A DNA stretch of 64,000 bases from Flavobacterium galactosidilyticum (GCF_020911945.1 NZ_CP087135.1:1674001-1738000), one strand, 5' to 3'. Shown: positions 42,522 to 52,911, numbered from the stretch's first letter. Notes: generated by a model not told the origin, from the sequence alone. Numbers and translations: made by a program.

Positions 42522-43961
42522 ATGAAAAAAATATTAGTTGCAAATAGAGGAGAAATCGCCATTAGGGTGATGAAAACTGCTCAGAAAATGGGTATTAAAA
42601 CTGTCGCTGTTTATTCGACAGCCGATAGAAATGCGCCTCACGTAAAATTTGCCGATGAAGCTGTTTGTATTGGACAAGCACCTTCGAGTGAATCCTATTT
42701 ATTAGGTAATAAAATTATACAAGTTGCTAAAAACTTAAACGTAGATGCCATCCATCCTGGTTATGGGTTTTTGAGTGAAAATGCTGATTTTGCTGAAGAA
42801 TGTGAAAAAAATAATATTATTTTCATTGGGCCAAAATCTAAAGCGATCCGAGTTATGGGAAGTAAATTAGTAGCTAAAGATGCTGTTAAAGAGTATAATA
42901 TTCCCATGGTTCCAGGTGTTGACGAAGCAATTACTGACATTGAAAAAGCAAAATTGGCTGCTAAAGTTATTGGTTTTCCTATATTGATTAAAGCTTCTGC
43001 TGGTGGTGGTGGAAAAGGAATGCGTGTTGTAGAAAGTGAAGCTGATTTTGAATCTCAAATGAATCGTGCCATCAGTGAGGCAGTTGCAGCTTTTGGTGAT
43101 GGTTCTGTTTTTATCGAAAAGTATGTGGCTTCACCTAGACATATCGAAATTCAAGTAATGGCTGACAGTCATGGGAATATTTTATATTTGTTTGAAAGAG
43201 AATGTAGTATTCAGCGTCGTCACCAAAAAGTAATTGAGGAAGCTCCTTCTGCTGTTTTAACACCAGAATTGCGAATAAAAATGGGTGAGGCTGCTGTTTT
43301 AGTGGCTAAGTCATGTGATTATTTAGGAGCAGGAACAGTTGAGTTTTTATTGGACGAAAACAATAATTTCTATTTCCTCGAAATGAATACTCGTTTGCAG
43401 GTAGAACATCCCGTTACAGAATGGATTACAGGAACTGACTTGGTTGAGCTACAAATCAGAGTCGCTAGAGGTGAGGTATTGACAATCAAACAAGAAGATT
43501 TAAAAATTAAAGGGCACGCATTAGAACTAAGAGTGTATGCGGAAGATCCTATGAACGACTTTTTGCCAAGTGTAGGCCATTTAGAGGTGTATCAATTGCC
43601 AATTGGTGAAAATATTCGTGTAGATAATGGTTTTGAGCAAGGCATGGATGTTCCTATTTATTATGATCCAATGTTGGCAAAGCTAATTACTTATGGCGAA
43701 ACTCGTGAAGAAGCGATTCAATTGATGATAAAAGCGATTGATAATTATCATATAGAAGGCGTACAGACCACATTGCCTTTTGGCAAATTTGTTTTTGAAC
43801 ATGAGGCGTTTCGTTCTGGAAATTTTGATACGCATTTTGTAAAGAAATATTACAATGCAGACGTATTGAAAAACCAAATGGCTAAAGAAGTAGAAATCGC
43901 TGCTCTTGTAGCTATGAAGCAGTATTTTGAAGATCAAAAAATCGTTAGATTGCCTAATTGA
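42522..43961 (+). CDS. Biotin carboxylase subunit of acyl-CoA carboxylase
   Basis: A 479-residue ATP-grasp enzyme that carboxylates biotin. KKILVANRGEIAIRVMKTA, HPGYGFLSENADFAEEC, KASAGGGGKGMRVV (ATP loop), FERECSIQRRHQKVIEEAPS, EMNTRLQVEHPVTEWITG and MLAKLITYGETREEAI are all present. The length matches AccC or PccA without the fused biotin domain, and the carrier is the preceding gene (40 nt). It probably acts with the downstream carboxyltransferase. AccC of fatty-acid synthesis cannot be excluded from sequence alone. Confidence 0.93.
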   Translation: MKKILVANRGEIAIRVMKTAQKMGIKTVAVYSTADRNAPHVKFADEAVCIGQAPSSESYLLGNKIIQVAKNLNVDAIHPGYGFLSENADFAEECEKNNIIFIGPKSKAIRVMGSKLVAKDAVKEYNIPMVPGVDEAITDIEKAKLAAKVIGFPILIKASAGGGGKGMRVVESEADFESQMNRAISEAVAAFGDGSVFIEKYVASPRHIEIQVMADSHGNILYLFERECSIQRRHQKVIEEAPSAVLTPELRIKMGEAAVLVAKSCDYLGAGTVEFLLDENNNFYFLEMNTRLQVEHPVTEWITGTDLVELQIRVARGEVLTIKQEDLKIKGHALELRVYAEDPMNDFLPSVGHLEVYQLPIGENIRVDNGFEQGMDVPIYYDPMLAKLITYGETREEAIQLMIKAIDNYHIEGVQTTLPFGKFVFEHEAFRSGNFDTHFVKKYYNADVLKNQMAKEVEIAALVAMKQYFEDQKIVRLPN

Positions 43962-44066
43962 AATGTTTATTTAACATTAAGAAATTAGATTGCATCTGCA
44001 AAAGATGTATTTATTTTTAAGGATTAAATGAGAAAGTAGCGAATTAGCGTTCAAAAAAAGAAAAGT

Positions 44067-45608
44067 ATGAAAGACAAAATAAATACATTAAATGATAAAA
44101 TTGCTAAAGCGCATTTAGGCGGTGGCAAACAGCGCATCAGTAAACAGCATTCTAATAAAAAACTGACTGCTAGAGAGCGTGTTGAATATTTGTTGGATGA
44201 AGGTTCATTTGAAGAAATAGGAATGTTAGTTACAAACCGAACCTCTGATTTTGGAATGGAAAAAGAGTTGTATTATGGTGACGGAGTGATTACAGGATAT
44301 GGAACTGTAAATGCACGATTAGTTTATGTTTTCGCTCAAGATTTTACTGTTTTTGGTGGATCCTTATCGGAAACTCATGCTGAAAAGATATGTAAAGTCA
44401 TGGAGATGGCTGTCAAAATGGGTGCGCCAATGATAGGACTGAATGATTCTGGTGGAGCGCGTATTCAAGAAGGGGTTCGTTCGCTAGGTGGTTACGCTGA
44501 TATTTTCTTTAGAAATGTACAAGCTTCAGGAGTAATTCCTCAAATTTCGGCTATTATGGGGCCATGTGCTGGTGGAGCGGTCTATTCTCCCGCAATGACT
44601 GATTTTACGATGATGGTTGAAGACACAAGTTATATGTTTGTTACCGGTCCTAATGTGGTTAAAACAGTGACTAATGAGACAGTAACTTCTGAAGAATTAG
44701 GTGGCGCTAGTACGCATTCGACTAAGTCTGGAGTGGCGCATTGCACTTCAACTAATGATGTAGAATGTTTAGAGGATTTAAAACGATTATTGAGTTATTT
44801 GCCGCAGAGTAATAAAGAGTTAGCACCTTATTTACCTTATGAATTGGGTGATGAGCTTCGAGATGAATTATTGTCAATTATTCCTGACAATCCAAATAAA
44901 CCTTACGATATGCATGGCGTTATAGGTGGGATTATTGATGAAGATTCGTTTTTTGAAATTCATAAAAATTATGCCGAAAATATAATAGTAGGTTTTGCTA
45001 GATTAGGTGGTAGAAGTATTGGAATTATTGCCAATCAGCCAATGGTTTTAGCAGGTTGTTTGGATGTGAATAGTTCGAAAAAAGCAGCACGATTTACTCG
45101 TTTCTGTGATGCTTTTAATATTCCTTTGTTGGTATTAGTTGATGTTCCTGGATTTTTACCTGGTACGGATCAAGAGTGGAACGGGATTATTGTTCATGGA
45201 GCTAAATTGTTGTACGCATTAAGCGAAGCAACTGTTCCTAGGGTAACAGTGATTACGCGAAAAGCGTATGGTGGTGCCTATGATGTAATGAACTCAAAAC
45301 ACATTGGCGCTGATATGAATTTTGCTTGGCCAACAGCTGAAATTGCGGTAATGGGAGCCAAAGGTGCTTCTGAAATTATCTTCAAGAAAGAAATTATTGA
45401 AGCCGATGACCATGAAGCGAAGCTTTTGGAAAAAGAAGCTGAATATGCTGATTTATTTGCAAATCCATATACTGCCGCACAAAGAGGTTTTGTTGATGAA
45501 GTAATTTTACCACAAGACACACGTCGGAAATTAATTAAAGCATTTAGTATGCTGGAAAATAAAGTGAGTGTAAGACCTAACCGCAAACACGGAAATATTC
45601 CATTGTAA
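44067..45608 (+). CDS. Acyl-CoA (propionyl-CoA type) carboxylase carboxyltransferase subunit
   Basis: A 513-residue carboxyltransferase with N- and C-lobes of the crotonase type. [61 protein letters not shown] and [20 protein letters not shown], then [21 protein letters not shown], match PccB/MmdA. It would transfer carboxylate from biotin to propionyl-CoA (or another acyl-CoA) to give methylmalonyl-CoA. The two preceding genes provide the biotin carrier and carboxylase, spaced 40 and 105 nt. A terminator follows. Confidence 0.93.
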   Translation: MKDKINTLNDKIAKAHLGGGKQRISKQHSNKKLTARERVEYLLDEGSFEEIGMLVTNRTSDFGMEKELYYGDGVITGYGTVNARLVYVFAQDFTVFGGSLSETHAEKICKVMEMAVKMGAPMIGLNDSGGARIQEGVRSLGGYADIFFRNVQASGVIPQISAIMGPCAGGAVYSPAMTDFTMMVEDTSYMFVTGPNVVKTVTNETVTSEELGGASTHSTKSGVAHCTSTNDVECLEDLKRLLSYLPQSNKELAPYLPYELGDELRDELLSIIPDNPNKPYDMHGVIGGIIDEDSFFEIHKNYAENIIVGFARLGGRSIGIIANQPMVLAGCLDVNSSKKAARFTRFCDAFNIPLLVLVDVPGFLPGTDQEWNGIIVHGAKLLYALSEATVPRVTVITRKAYGGAYDVMNSKHIGADMNFAWPTAEIAVMGAKGASEIIFKKEIIEADDHEAKLLEKEAEYADLFANPYTAAQRGFVDEVILPQDTRRKLIKAFSMLENKVSVRPNRKHGNIPL

Positions 45609-45637
45609 TTAAGGGTGTTATATTTTAATAATGATTT

Positions 45638-45665
45638 AAAACCAGCGGAGTTAGCTGGTTTTTTT
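45638..45665 (+). terminator. Terminator of the acyl-CoA carboxylase operon
   Basis: AAACCAGC (45639-45646) and GCTGGTTT (45654-45661) pair perfectly, followed by TTTTT. Confidence 0.88.
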
Positions 45666-45765
45666 ATGACTTTATTTTAAAATTATTAGAATTAAATAAA
45701 GTAAAAACTAAAATGGTTAGCTTAACTTTGAATAATCAAGATTTTTAGTTTAAAAAACACATACA

Positions 45766-46722
45766 ATGAAATACAATAGATGTGGCAAAAGTGGTTTGTT
45801 ATTACCACAAATTTCTTTAGGATTATGGCATAATTTTGGGTCAGTAGATAATTTCGAAAATGGAGAAACTATCGTTAAAGCTGCGTTTGAAAAAGGGATT
45901 ACTCATTTTGACTTAGCTAATAATTACGGACCCGTTCCAGGTTCAGCCGAAACTAATTTTGGTACTATATTAAAAAATAATTTTCAAGGAAATCTGCGGG
46001 ATGAAATAGTGATTTCTACAAAAGCGGGTTACACTATGTGGGATGGTCCTTATGGCGACTGGGGATCTCGAAAATATCTATTGTCGAGTTTAGATCAAAG
46101 TTTAAAACGTATGAATCTAGATTATGTAGATATTTTTTATTCGCATCGATTTGATCCTGAAACTCCGTTGGAAGAAACAATGATGGCTTTAGATTATGCG
46201 GTTAGAAGTGGTAAAGCGTTGTATGCAGGAATTTCTAATTACAATCCAGAACAAACTGCGCAAGCTACAGAAATACTAAAACGTTTGGGGACTCCTTGTT
46301 TGATTCACCAAGCGAAATATTCGATGTTTGTTAGACAACCAGAAGATGGTTTGTTAGATGTTCTTGAAGAAAAAGGAGTAGGTTGCATTGCTTTTTCTCC
46401 TTTGGCGCAAGGACTTTTAACGAATAAATATCTAAAAGGTATTCCTGAAGATTCAAGAGCTTTTAATCCAAACGGACATTTGAAATTAGAGGAAATATCG
46501 GAGGAAAAAGTTGGGAAAATTATAGCACTGAATGAAATAGCAAAAAGTAGAAATCAATCTTTAGCACAAATGGCCTTAGCTTGGATCCTGAAAGATAAAC
46601 GAATTACTTCAGTTTTGATTGGTGCGAGTTCTGTAAATCAATTGCATAATAACATCGATAGTTTGCATAATTTGGATTTCTCCAAAGATGAATTAATAAC
46701 CATTGAAGAAATTTTATTGTAA
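45766..46722 (+). CDS. Aldo/keto reductase, YghZ/Gpr-like
   Basis: A 318-residue TIM-barrel NADPH-dependent reductase. RCGKSGLLLPQISLGLWHNFG, GITHFDLANNYGPVPGSAE (catalytic Asp/Tyr), VISTKAGYTMWDGPYGDWGS (catalytic Lys), YSHRFDPETPLEE, GISNYNPEQ and SVLIGASSVNQL agree with the E. coli YghZ (L-glyceraldehyde 3-phosphate reductase) branch, here a little shorter. Probably a detoxifying reductase for aldehydes. Single-gene unit. Confidence 0.9.
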   Translation: MKYNRCGKSGLLLPQISLGLWHNFGSVDNFENGETIVKAAFEKGITHFDLANNYGPVPGSAETNFGTILKNNFQGNLRDEIVISTKAGYTMWDGPYGDWGSRKYLLSSLDQSLKRMNLDYVDIFYSHRFDPETPLEETMMALDYAVRSGKALYAGISNYNPEQTAQATEILKRLGTPCLIHQAKYSMFVRQPEDGLLDVLEEKGVGCIAFSPLAQGLLTNKYLKGIPEDSRAFNPNGHLKLEEISEEKVGKIIALNEIAKSRNQSLAQMALAWILKDKRITSVLIGASSVNQLHNNIDSLHNLDFSKDELITIEEILL

Positions 46723-46858
46723 GTACTGTTCGATTTTTTGTATAACGAAAGTTATTAAAATTGATTTTAATCATTAATTCTCTTGCATTTCTTATATGGG
46801 TAAAAAAAAATAATAATTCTAAGGAGATTTTCTTCTGAAACAATTTAAAATAAGAAAG

Positions 46859-48211
46859 ATGACATTCAAATCCATTAACCCATTTTCGCAAGAAATAATT
46901 GCCGAATATGAAGCATTGACAAATAGCCAGCTTAATAAAAAATTAGAACTAGCTGAAACTGCTTTCAAAAATTGGAAGAATACTTCTTCTCAAGAAAGAG
47001 CAGATAAAATGCAAAAGTTAGCCAATATTTTAAGGGCGAATAAAGAAAAATTAGGACTGATCATTACAAGCGAGATGGGTAAAATCATTTCTGAAAGTAT
47101 TGGTGAGGTTGAAAAGTCAGCTTCAAATTGTGATTATTACGCAGAGCATGCGGAGCAAATGTTAAAAGATGTATATTATGACACACCGTTCAAAAGCATG
47201 TCGGTTTATGATCCTATGGGAGCTGTTTTTGCAGTAATGCCATGGAATTATCCTTTTTGGCAAGTACTACGTTATGCTGCTCCTGCGATTATGGCGGGTA
47301 ATGTAACGCTGTTGAAACATGCTTCAAATGTGATCGGTTGTGCCAAAGCTATTGAAAACGCTTTTCTAGAAGCTGGTTTTCCCGAAGGTGTTTTCCAACA
47401 TATAGGTATTGAAATAGGTCAGGTAGAAAGTGTAATTGCAGCTGATATTGTACACGGAATTACTTTGACTGGTAGTGAAGGAGCTGGGTCTTCGGTTGCT
47501 GCATTGGCTGGAAAGCACATCAAAAAGACCGTCATGGAGTTAGGAGGATCTGATGCTTTTATCGTTTTGAATGATGCTAATCTGGAGAAAGCTGCTGAAG
47601 TGGCTGCACATTCCAGAATGTTAAACGCTGGTCAAGCCTGTATTTGTGCGAAACGTTTTATCGTTACGGAAAAAGTAGCAGATGAATTTGTTTCTCTTTT
47701 TGCTAAAAGTATGCAATCGTTACAGCAAGGTGATCCATTGAAAAAAGGAATTCATTTAGGACCTTTAGCTCGATTAGATTTAGCTGAAACTTTAGCTTCT
47801 CAATTAGAGAAATCTTTAAAACAAGGTGCTAAACTAGTAGTAGGAGGAGAGTACGAAAATTGTAATTTTCAACCAACTTTAATTGATTTTGTAGCCGTAG
47901 ATTCTGTTGCTTTTCAGGAAGAAACTTTTGGACCACTAGCAACTGTTATTAGAGCCAAAGACGAAAATGATGCTGTAGCAATTGCAAATAATCACCGCTA
48001 TGGCTTGGCAGCTGCAATTTGGACTGAAGATCGAGAGAAAGCATACAAAATCGCGAGAAATATAGAAGCAGGAAACGTTTTTGTTAATTCTCTTGTTCGT
48101 TCTGATTCTAGAGTTCCTTTTGGAGGAGTGAAAAAATCTGGATATGGTAGGGAGTTAGGAGCTGTTGGAATCAAAGAATTTGTGAATATGAAATCAGTAG
48201 TTATTGAATAA
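46859..48211 (+). CDS. NAD(P)-dependent succinate-semialdehyde-type aldehyde dehydrogenase
   Basis: A 450-residue aldehyde dehydrogenase. AVMPWNYPFWQVLRYAAPAI, TLTGSEGAGSSVAA (NAD site), VMELGGSDAFIVL (catalytic Glu), and NAGQACICAKRFIV (catalytic Cys) are all seen. It is of the short N-terminus subtype of succinate-semialdehyde dehydrogenase (Sad/YneI-like). It would oxidise succinate semialdehyde to succinate, feeding the TCA cycle. Ends before a strong bidirectional terminator. Confidence 0.88.
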   Translation: MTFKSINPFSQEIIAEYEALTNSQLNKKLELAETAFKNWKNTSSQERADKMQKLANILRANKEKLGLIITSEMGKIISESIGEVEKSASNCDYYAEHAEQMLKDVYYDTPFKSMSVYDPMGAVFAVMPWNYPFWQVLRYAAPAIMAGNVTLLKHASNVIGCAKAIENAFLEAGFPEGVFQHIGIEIGQVESVIAADIVHGITLTGSEGAGSSVAALAGKHIKKTVMELGGSDAFIVLNDANLEKAAEVAAHSRMLNAGQACICAKRFIVTEKVADEFVSLFAKSMQSLQQGDPLKKGIHLGPLARLDLAETLASQLEKSLKQGAKLVVGGEYENCNFQPTLIDFVAVDSVAFQEETFGPLATVIRAKDENDAVAIANNHRYGLAAAIWTEDREKAYKIARNIEAGNVFVNSLVRSDSRVPFGGVKKSGYGRELGAVGIKEFVNMKSVVIE

Positions 48212-48255
48212 TAAGATTGGATAATTATCCTATCACTATCTAATAATTCATTAAT

Positions 48256-48304
48256 AAAAAAACGAGAGTAGAATTTGTCTTAACAAAGTCTACTCTCGTT
48301 TTTT
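48256..48304. terminator. Strong bidirectional terminator between convergent genes
   Basis: Arms AACGAGAGTAGA (48261-48272) and TCTACTCTCGTT (48289-48300), with extra inner pairing TTTGT/ACAAA and A- and T-runs on both sides. Confidence 0.95.
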
Positions 48305-48324
48305 ATTTTTTTTTATAAAAAACA

Positions 48325-49227
48325 CTACTGTTTTTTATAAATGTTATAAATCGTGTTTATTGTTTTTTCATCCAAAAGGGGAGTTAAATCAGTTTGAATG
48401 AAATGTAATTTGAAAGCACTAATAGCCGCTGCTAAATTTTTAGTATTATAACCTATAATTCTTAAAGCTTGCTCTACATTAAAATCAGCAGGAGCAGATT
48501 CTAAGACTTCGTCTGGCCAAATTCCGAATCCTTTTTCAGCTAGTGTTTGCCAAGGGAATAATACGCTTGGATCAACTTTTCTTCTTGGAGCGATATCAGA
48601 GTGACCTATGATATTTTGATCTGGAATATTATAGTCTTTTTTCAATTTCGTTAAAAGAGCTAATAAGCTATTAATTTGTGCTTCAGAAAACGGCTCTGAA
48701 CCATTATTATCAAGTTCAATTCCTATTGATGCAGAATTGATATCTGTATTTTTGCCCCAAGAGCCATTCCCAGCATGCCAAGCTCTTAGATAGTCGTTCA
48801 GCATTTGTACAACACGACCGTCATCACCTATAACATAATGAGCACTTACTTGCGTGCGAGCTAGTGTAAATGTTTTTATGGTTTGTTGGATAGAATCTTG
48901 TGCGGTATGGTGAATGATAACAAAATTAGGTTTCCTTAAATTAAAATTTACAGTACTAATCCATTCTGTATTTACGCCATTTTTCAATATTGTAAGACTC
49001 ATTTTTGAAATAGAATCTTTTGCATTAATTAATTTCTCTGCGTACGAACGGTTGTCTGTAATTTTGTATGTATTAACAACTGGTAAAGCAACTGTCTCTT
49101 TACTAGAAATAGTTTCTTTCAATGTTTTAAGGGTTTCGTCATACACTTTCTCGCTTTTTTTGTACGGATTAGTAGCGCAGGAAGTGATTATAAGAGCGAA
49201 AAGTAGGTAATAAAAAATTTTTGTCAT
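48325..49227 (-). CDS. N-acetylmuramoyl-L-alanine amidase lipoprotein (AmpD/Amidase_2 type)
   Basis: A 300-residue lipoprotein (lipobox IITSCATN) with an Amidase_2 domain. VIIHHTAQDS and SAHYVIGDDGRVVQML, WHAGNGSW, IGIELDNNG and NIIGHSDIAPRRKVDPSVLFPW are the zinc ligands and active-site features of PGRP/AmpD-type amidases. It would cleave the amide between MurNAc and L-Ala in peptidoglycan in the periplasm. The C-terminal part after the domain is a PG-binding-like helical region (FNVEQALRIIGYNTKN). Transcribed on the minus strand, downstream of the gene ending at 49258. Confidence 0.93.
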   Translation of the reverse strand: MTKIFYYLLFALIITSCATNPYKKSEKVYDETLKTLKETISSKETVALPVVNTYKITDNRSYAEKLINAKDSISKMSLTILKNGVNTEWISTVNFNLRKPNFVIIHHTAQDSIQQTIKTFTLARTQVSAHYVIGDDGRVVQMLNDYLRAWHAGNGSWGKNTDINSASIGIELDNNGSEPFSEAQINSLLALLTKLKKDYNIPDQNIIGHSDIAPRRKVDPSVLFPWQTLAEKGFGIWPDEVLESAPADFNVEQALRIIGYNTKNLAAAISAFKLHFIQTDLTPLLDEKTINTIYNIYKKQ

Positions 49228-49257
49228 AATATTTATTTAACGAAACACTGTGATATC

Positions 49258-49737
49258 TTATTCTGATTTCTTCTTTTTAGATTTTTTAGGACTTTTTGAT
49301 TCTTCATTCAGTAAAACATACTTTTCCTTTTGATCTTTGTTCAGTAATTCCGTTATTTTTCTATCGGTAGCTTCAGAGAGCGCTTTAATATTTGTCATTT
49401 TATCTTCCTGACTAGTTTCAGCTTTTAAAAGCATTCCTTGTGTTCTAATGTTTTCACTCACAATATTAGATATAGCAATCACTTGAAGTTCATCAAGATT
49501 AAGTGCTGGTTTTAATTGCTCCATTATTTTAGCAACTGTAACTTCAACAGGGATTTCTTTCGGTTTTTGCTGTGACATGGACTGATCCATTCCGCTATTC
49601 ATGCGGCGACCGTTGCCATAGCCATTACCATAACCACTACCGTAGCCGTTATTGTATCCATTGCCGTATTGTGCGGAAACAGTGTCGGAAAATACTATTA
49701 CAAATAGAGCAAGTAATATGGTTTGAAGTAGTTTCAT
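49258..49737 (-). CDS. Exported Gly/Asn/Tyr-rich protein with Spy-like tail, unknown function
   Basis: Start ATG at 49737 (MKLLQTILLALFVIVFS), a signal peptide; an earlier start would run into rimO. The mature protein opens with a YGNGYNNGYGSGYGNG repeat, then a helical region (AKIMEQLKPALNLDELQVIAI, SEATDRKITELLNKDQKEKY) that resembles the LTxxQ helices of Spy/CpxP, and a Lys-rich tail. 159 residues. Possibly a periplasmic chaperone or stress-type protein; not a named family. Encoded between the amidase and rimO. Confidence 0.6.
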   Translation of the reverse strand: MKLLQTILLALFVIVFSDTVSAQYGNGYNNGYGSGYGNGYGNGRRMNSGMDQSMSQQKPKEIPVEVTVAKIMEQLKPALNLDELQVIAISNIVSENIRTQGMLLKAETSQEDKMTNIKALSEATDRKITELLNKDQKEKYVLLNEESKSPKKSKKKKSE

Positions 49738-49768
49738 AATTAGCATTATTAAATAAATTATTACAAAT

Positions 49769-51082
49769 TTAAGCTGGTTCTCCGTATAAATCAAATTCTG
49801 TTGCTTCAATAATCTTTATCATCGCAAAATCACCTGTTTTTAAATAATATTTTGAAGCGTCTATTAAAACTTCATTATCTACATCTGGACTGTCAAATTC
49901 AGTACGTCCTACAAAATGGGCGCCTTCTTTTCTATCTATGATACATTTGAATGTCATACCTACCTTTTCTTGATTTAAATCCCAAGAAATTTGAGACTGC
50001 AGTTCCATGATTTCATTCGCACGCTCTTGTTTTACATTGTCTGGAACATCATCTTCTAGTAAATAAGCATGTGTGTTTTCTTCATGAGAATAAGCAAAAC
50101 AACCCATTCTGTCAAACTTCATTTCCTGAACAAAGTCTTTTAGAGTATTGAAATCTTCTTGCGTTTCTCCAGGATATCCTACAATCAGAGTAGTACGAAT
50201 AGCCATTCCAGGAACTGCTTCACGGAAGGTTTTCAATAATTTGGTAGTTTTTTCTTGGGTGGTTCCACGACGCATTGATTTCAAGATAGAATCTGAAACG
50301 TGTTGCAATGGAATATCTAAATAATTACAAATTTTAGGCTCGCGCTTCATGATTTCCAAAACATCCATTGGGAAACCAGTTGGGAATGCATAATGTAAAC
50401 GAATCCATTCAATACCTTCTACTTTTACTAAAGCTTCTAGTAATTCTCCTAAAGCTCTTTTTTTGTATATATCTAAACCGTAATAAGTCAAATCTTGAGC
50501 AATCAGAATCAATTCTTTTACACCGTTTTTAGCTAGACCTTCAGATTCCTTAACCAATTTTTCAATGGTTTGCGAAACATTTTTTCCACGCATTAATGGA
50601 ATAGCACAAAAACTACAAGGTCGGTCACAACCCTCAGAGATTTTTAAATACGCATAATTTTTAGGGGTTGTTGTCAAACGCTCTCCTAATAATTCATGCT
50701 TATAGTCAGCTCCTAAAGCTTTTAATAATCCTGGCAACTCTGTGGTTCCAAAAAACTGATCCACATTAGGTATTTCTTTCTCTAAGTCAGGTCTGTAGCG
50801 TTCAGATAAACATCCTGTAACGAATACTTTATCAACTAAACCTCTTTCTTTTTTATCAGCATATTCCAGAATCATATTTATTGACTCAGCCTTAGCATTG
50901 TCAATGAATCCACAAGTATTGATAACAATAATATTGCCTTCTTCGGCTTCAGGAGCTTCATGTGCTACGTCTTTTCCGCTTGCGCGAAGCTGACCCATAA
51001 GCACTTCACTGTCATATACATTCTTTGAGCACCCAAGAGTGATCACATTTATTTTATTCTTTTTTAAAGACTTCGTTCTCAT
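49769..51082 (-). CDS. rimO: Ribosomal protein S12 methylthiotransferase RimO
   Basis: A 437-residue radical SAM methylthiotransferase that modifies Asp89 of S12. N-terminal UPF0004 domain with INVITLGCSKNVYDSEVLMGQL, NTCGFIDNAKAES and VTGCLSERY cysteines for a second cluster; radical SAM site CDRPCSFCAIPLMRG; C-terminal TRAM domain (MTFKCIIDRKEGAHFVGRTE, DVDNEVLID). Length and three-domain order are as in E. coli RimO. The start ATG at 51082 is clear. Confidence 0.95.
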   Translation of the reverse strand: MRTKSLKKNKINVITLGCSKNVYDSEVLMGQLRASGKDVAHEAPEAEEGNIIVINTCGFIDNAKAESINMILEYADKKERGLVDKVFVTGCLSERYRPDLEKEIPNVDQFFGTTELPGLLKALGADYKHELLGERLTTTPKNYAYLKISEGCDRPCSFCAIPLMRGKNVSQTIEKLVKESEGLAKNGVKELILIAQDLTYYGLDIYKKRALGELLEALVKVEGIEWIRLHYAFPTGFPMDVLEIMKREPKICNYLDIPLQHVSDSILKSMRRGTTQEKTTKLLKTFREAVPGMAIRTTLIVGYPGETQEDFNTLKDFVQEMKFDRMGCFAYSHEENTHAYLLEDDVPDNVKQERANEIMELQSQISWDLNQEKVGMTFKCIIDRKEGAHFVGRTEFDSPDVDNEVLIDASKYYLKTGDFAMIKIIEATEFDLYGEPA

Positions 51083-51251
51083 AACATTAGAATCCCGATA
51101 TTTTGGGAATTTGCAAAATTACAATAATTATTTAAAATGAACTTGTTTCAGTTTCTATTTAATTTTTTAGAAATTCATTATCAGGATGTTTTTTATTAGA
51201 ATTGAAAGTAAACCTAGACTATGCAATGTGATTTTATGTAAGGTCAGGACT

Positions 51252-51285
51252 AAAAAAAATCCGTTTCTTAATGTGGAAACGGATT
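51252..51285 (-). terminator. Terminator downstream of the FadL-like gene
   Basis: AATCCGTTTC (51258-51267) pairs with GAAACGGATT (51276-51285). The A-run at 51252-51259 becomes a T-run in minus-strand RNA. The spacer 51083-51251 has no gene. Confidence 0.85.
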
Positions 51286-51309
51286 GTAAATTCAATTTTT
51301 TAATTTTTC

Positions 51310-52860
51310 TTATAATTCAAATAACAGAGATAATGATACATTGTTATTGATGGCATCAATTTTTGCTCCATCAGTAAAGCCTTGACCAAAAAATCCTTGT
51401 TGAGAATTTCTCTTAGCGTATGAATAGGCTAAGTCTAATTTAGTTGAGCCAAAATTGTAACCCAAACCAGCTGAATAACCAGTTAAATCTCCAATAGTCA
51501 CAGCATTTTTATAAGGGCTTTGCTCATAGCGATATCCACCTCTTAAACTTACGGCATTAATTCTGTATTCGGCACCTATTCTTAATTCTCCTGCGGTATC
51601 TAGTAATGTATTTAATTCGTTATTCAACGCGCCATACCCTGGTTTGAATTTGGTTTTGCTATAATCTTTCATGGCGTAATCAACACTAATAAGACCAGAT
51701 TTTCCGAATATATAAGCTAAACTACCGGTCATTTTACTAGGAGTTTGCAGTTTATAAGCTTCATATATGTTAACGACTCTAGGATCTACAACATCAGTTA
51801 CATCATTTACATTTGCCGCACTACTTACTACAGTTAGTTTTTGTGAAAGCTCATCATTTAAGGTATACCAAGTTGGTGATTCATAAGCCAATCCAATACG
51901 AAATTCATTTGTTAATTTAGCAATCGCTCCCGCTTGGAATGAAAATCCAGTTCCGTACGTATTTAACGTGTTGTCAAATTGTACTTGCGAAACCGTGTAA
52001 TCATTAGTTAGTGGTGCGTTGTTATCTTCATAAAAACGAGAGGTCTTTTGTAAATCTGTAAAATGTGAGTTTAAATTTAATCCAAGATACAGTTTGTCTT
52101 TATAAGAAGTAGCGCCATTAAATGATAATTTTCCGTTATATCCAGTGCTAGCTACTGAGTTTTCTTGGTAGTAATTTCCTCCTGTCGGAACCATAGAGGA
52201 GTACGTGCTGTTAGGATTATTAACGTCATTAGCGTCAATTATAAAACCTTGATCGTAAAAAGCAATCATAGCTTGTTGTGCTGCAAAACCGTAAGGTAAA
52301 TTGCTTCCTAAATAAGAATATAAATCTGAAATTGATTCTCCAGTTTTTCTATTTACAAATTCTTGAGGTATCGGAGCTCCATTATTTCCGGTATTAGCAT
52401 AGCTCAAAAAGTATTTGTCGATAGAGTTATTTGGGTTTGTTCCTGCCGAGAATAATCTGTTTTCAAAATTATTCGTGTTTTCATAGTTAACTGCTACTGA
52501 GATTTTTCTCCAATTGCTGCCACTTCTATTGTTGAATACAAATACAGCTCCTGCTTGATTCAAATCGAGAGAGTTTTCTTTATCAGAAGTTTTAGTGCCA
52601 AAGTAATCTGAATTGTTTTTAGTATTAAAACTACTTAAAGTCAGTCCCATTTGATTGTTTGAAAAAACCGCTGACCCCGCAGGGTTTACATTAATTGAAG
52701 ATAAATCACCTCCAAGTGCACCAAAAGCACCACTCATTGCTCTAAATCGTGCGGTACCATTCAAATTTTCTTGAGAATAAAGTAATGCATCAGAAATTTC
52801 TTGAGATTGTGCAATGCTAGCGGTAAAGCCTAGTGCGAATAAGAATATATATTTTTTCAT
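51310..52860 (-). CDS. FadL/OmpP1/TodX-family outer membrane protein
   Basis: A 516-residue beta-barrel protein with signal peptide (MKKYIFLFALGFTASIAQS). The N-terminal plug-type NGTARFRAMSGAFGALGGDLSSINVNPAGSAVFSNNQMGLTL is characteristic of the OmpP1/FadL/TodX family that moves hydrophobic substrates (fatty acids, aromatics) through the outer membrane. The C-terminal strands alternate aromatic residues (LSLLFEL end). In Flavobacterium such genes are often called hemin receptor or OmpP1. Single-gene unit with its own terminator. Confidence 0.85.
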   Translation of the reverse strand: MKKYIFLFALGFTASIAQSQEISDALLYSQENLNGTARFRAMSGAFGALGGDLSSINVNPAGSAVFSNNQMGLTLSSFNTKNNSDYFGTKTSDKENSLDLNQAGAVFVFNNRSGSNWRKISVAVNYENTNNFENRLFSAGTNPNNSIDKYFLSYANTGNNGAPIPQEFVNRKTGESISDLYSYLGSNLPYGFAAQQAMIAFYDQGFIIDANDVNNPNSTYSSMVPTGGNYYQENSVASTGYNGKLSFNGATSYKDKLYLGLNLNSHFTDLQKTSRFYEDNNAPLTNDYTVSQVQFDNTLNTYGTGFSFQAGAIAKLTNEFRIGLAYESPTWYTLNDELSQKLTVVSSAANVNDVTDVVDPRVVNIYEAYKLQTPSKMTGSLAYIFGKSGLISVDYAMKDYSKTKFKPGYGALNNELNTLLDTAGELRIGAEYRINAVSLRGGYRYEQSPYKNAVTIGDLTGYSAGLGYNFGSTKLDLAYSYAKRNSQQGFFGQGFTDGAKIDAINNNVSLSLLFEL

Positions 52861-52911
52861 GTGATTTGAAGGTTATAATTTAATACTGTAAAAAAGGTAA
52901 TTGAACTTTTA

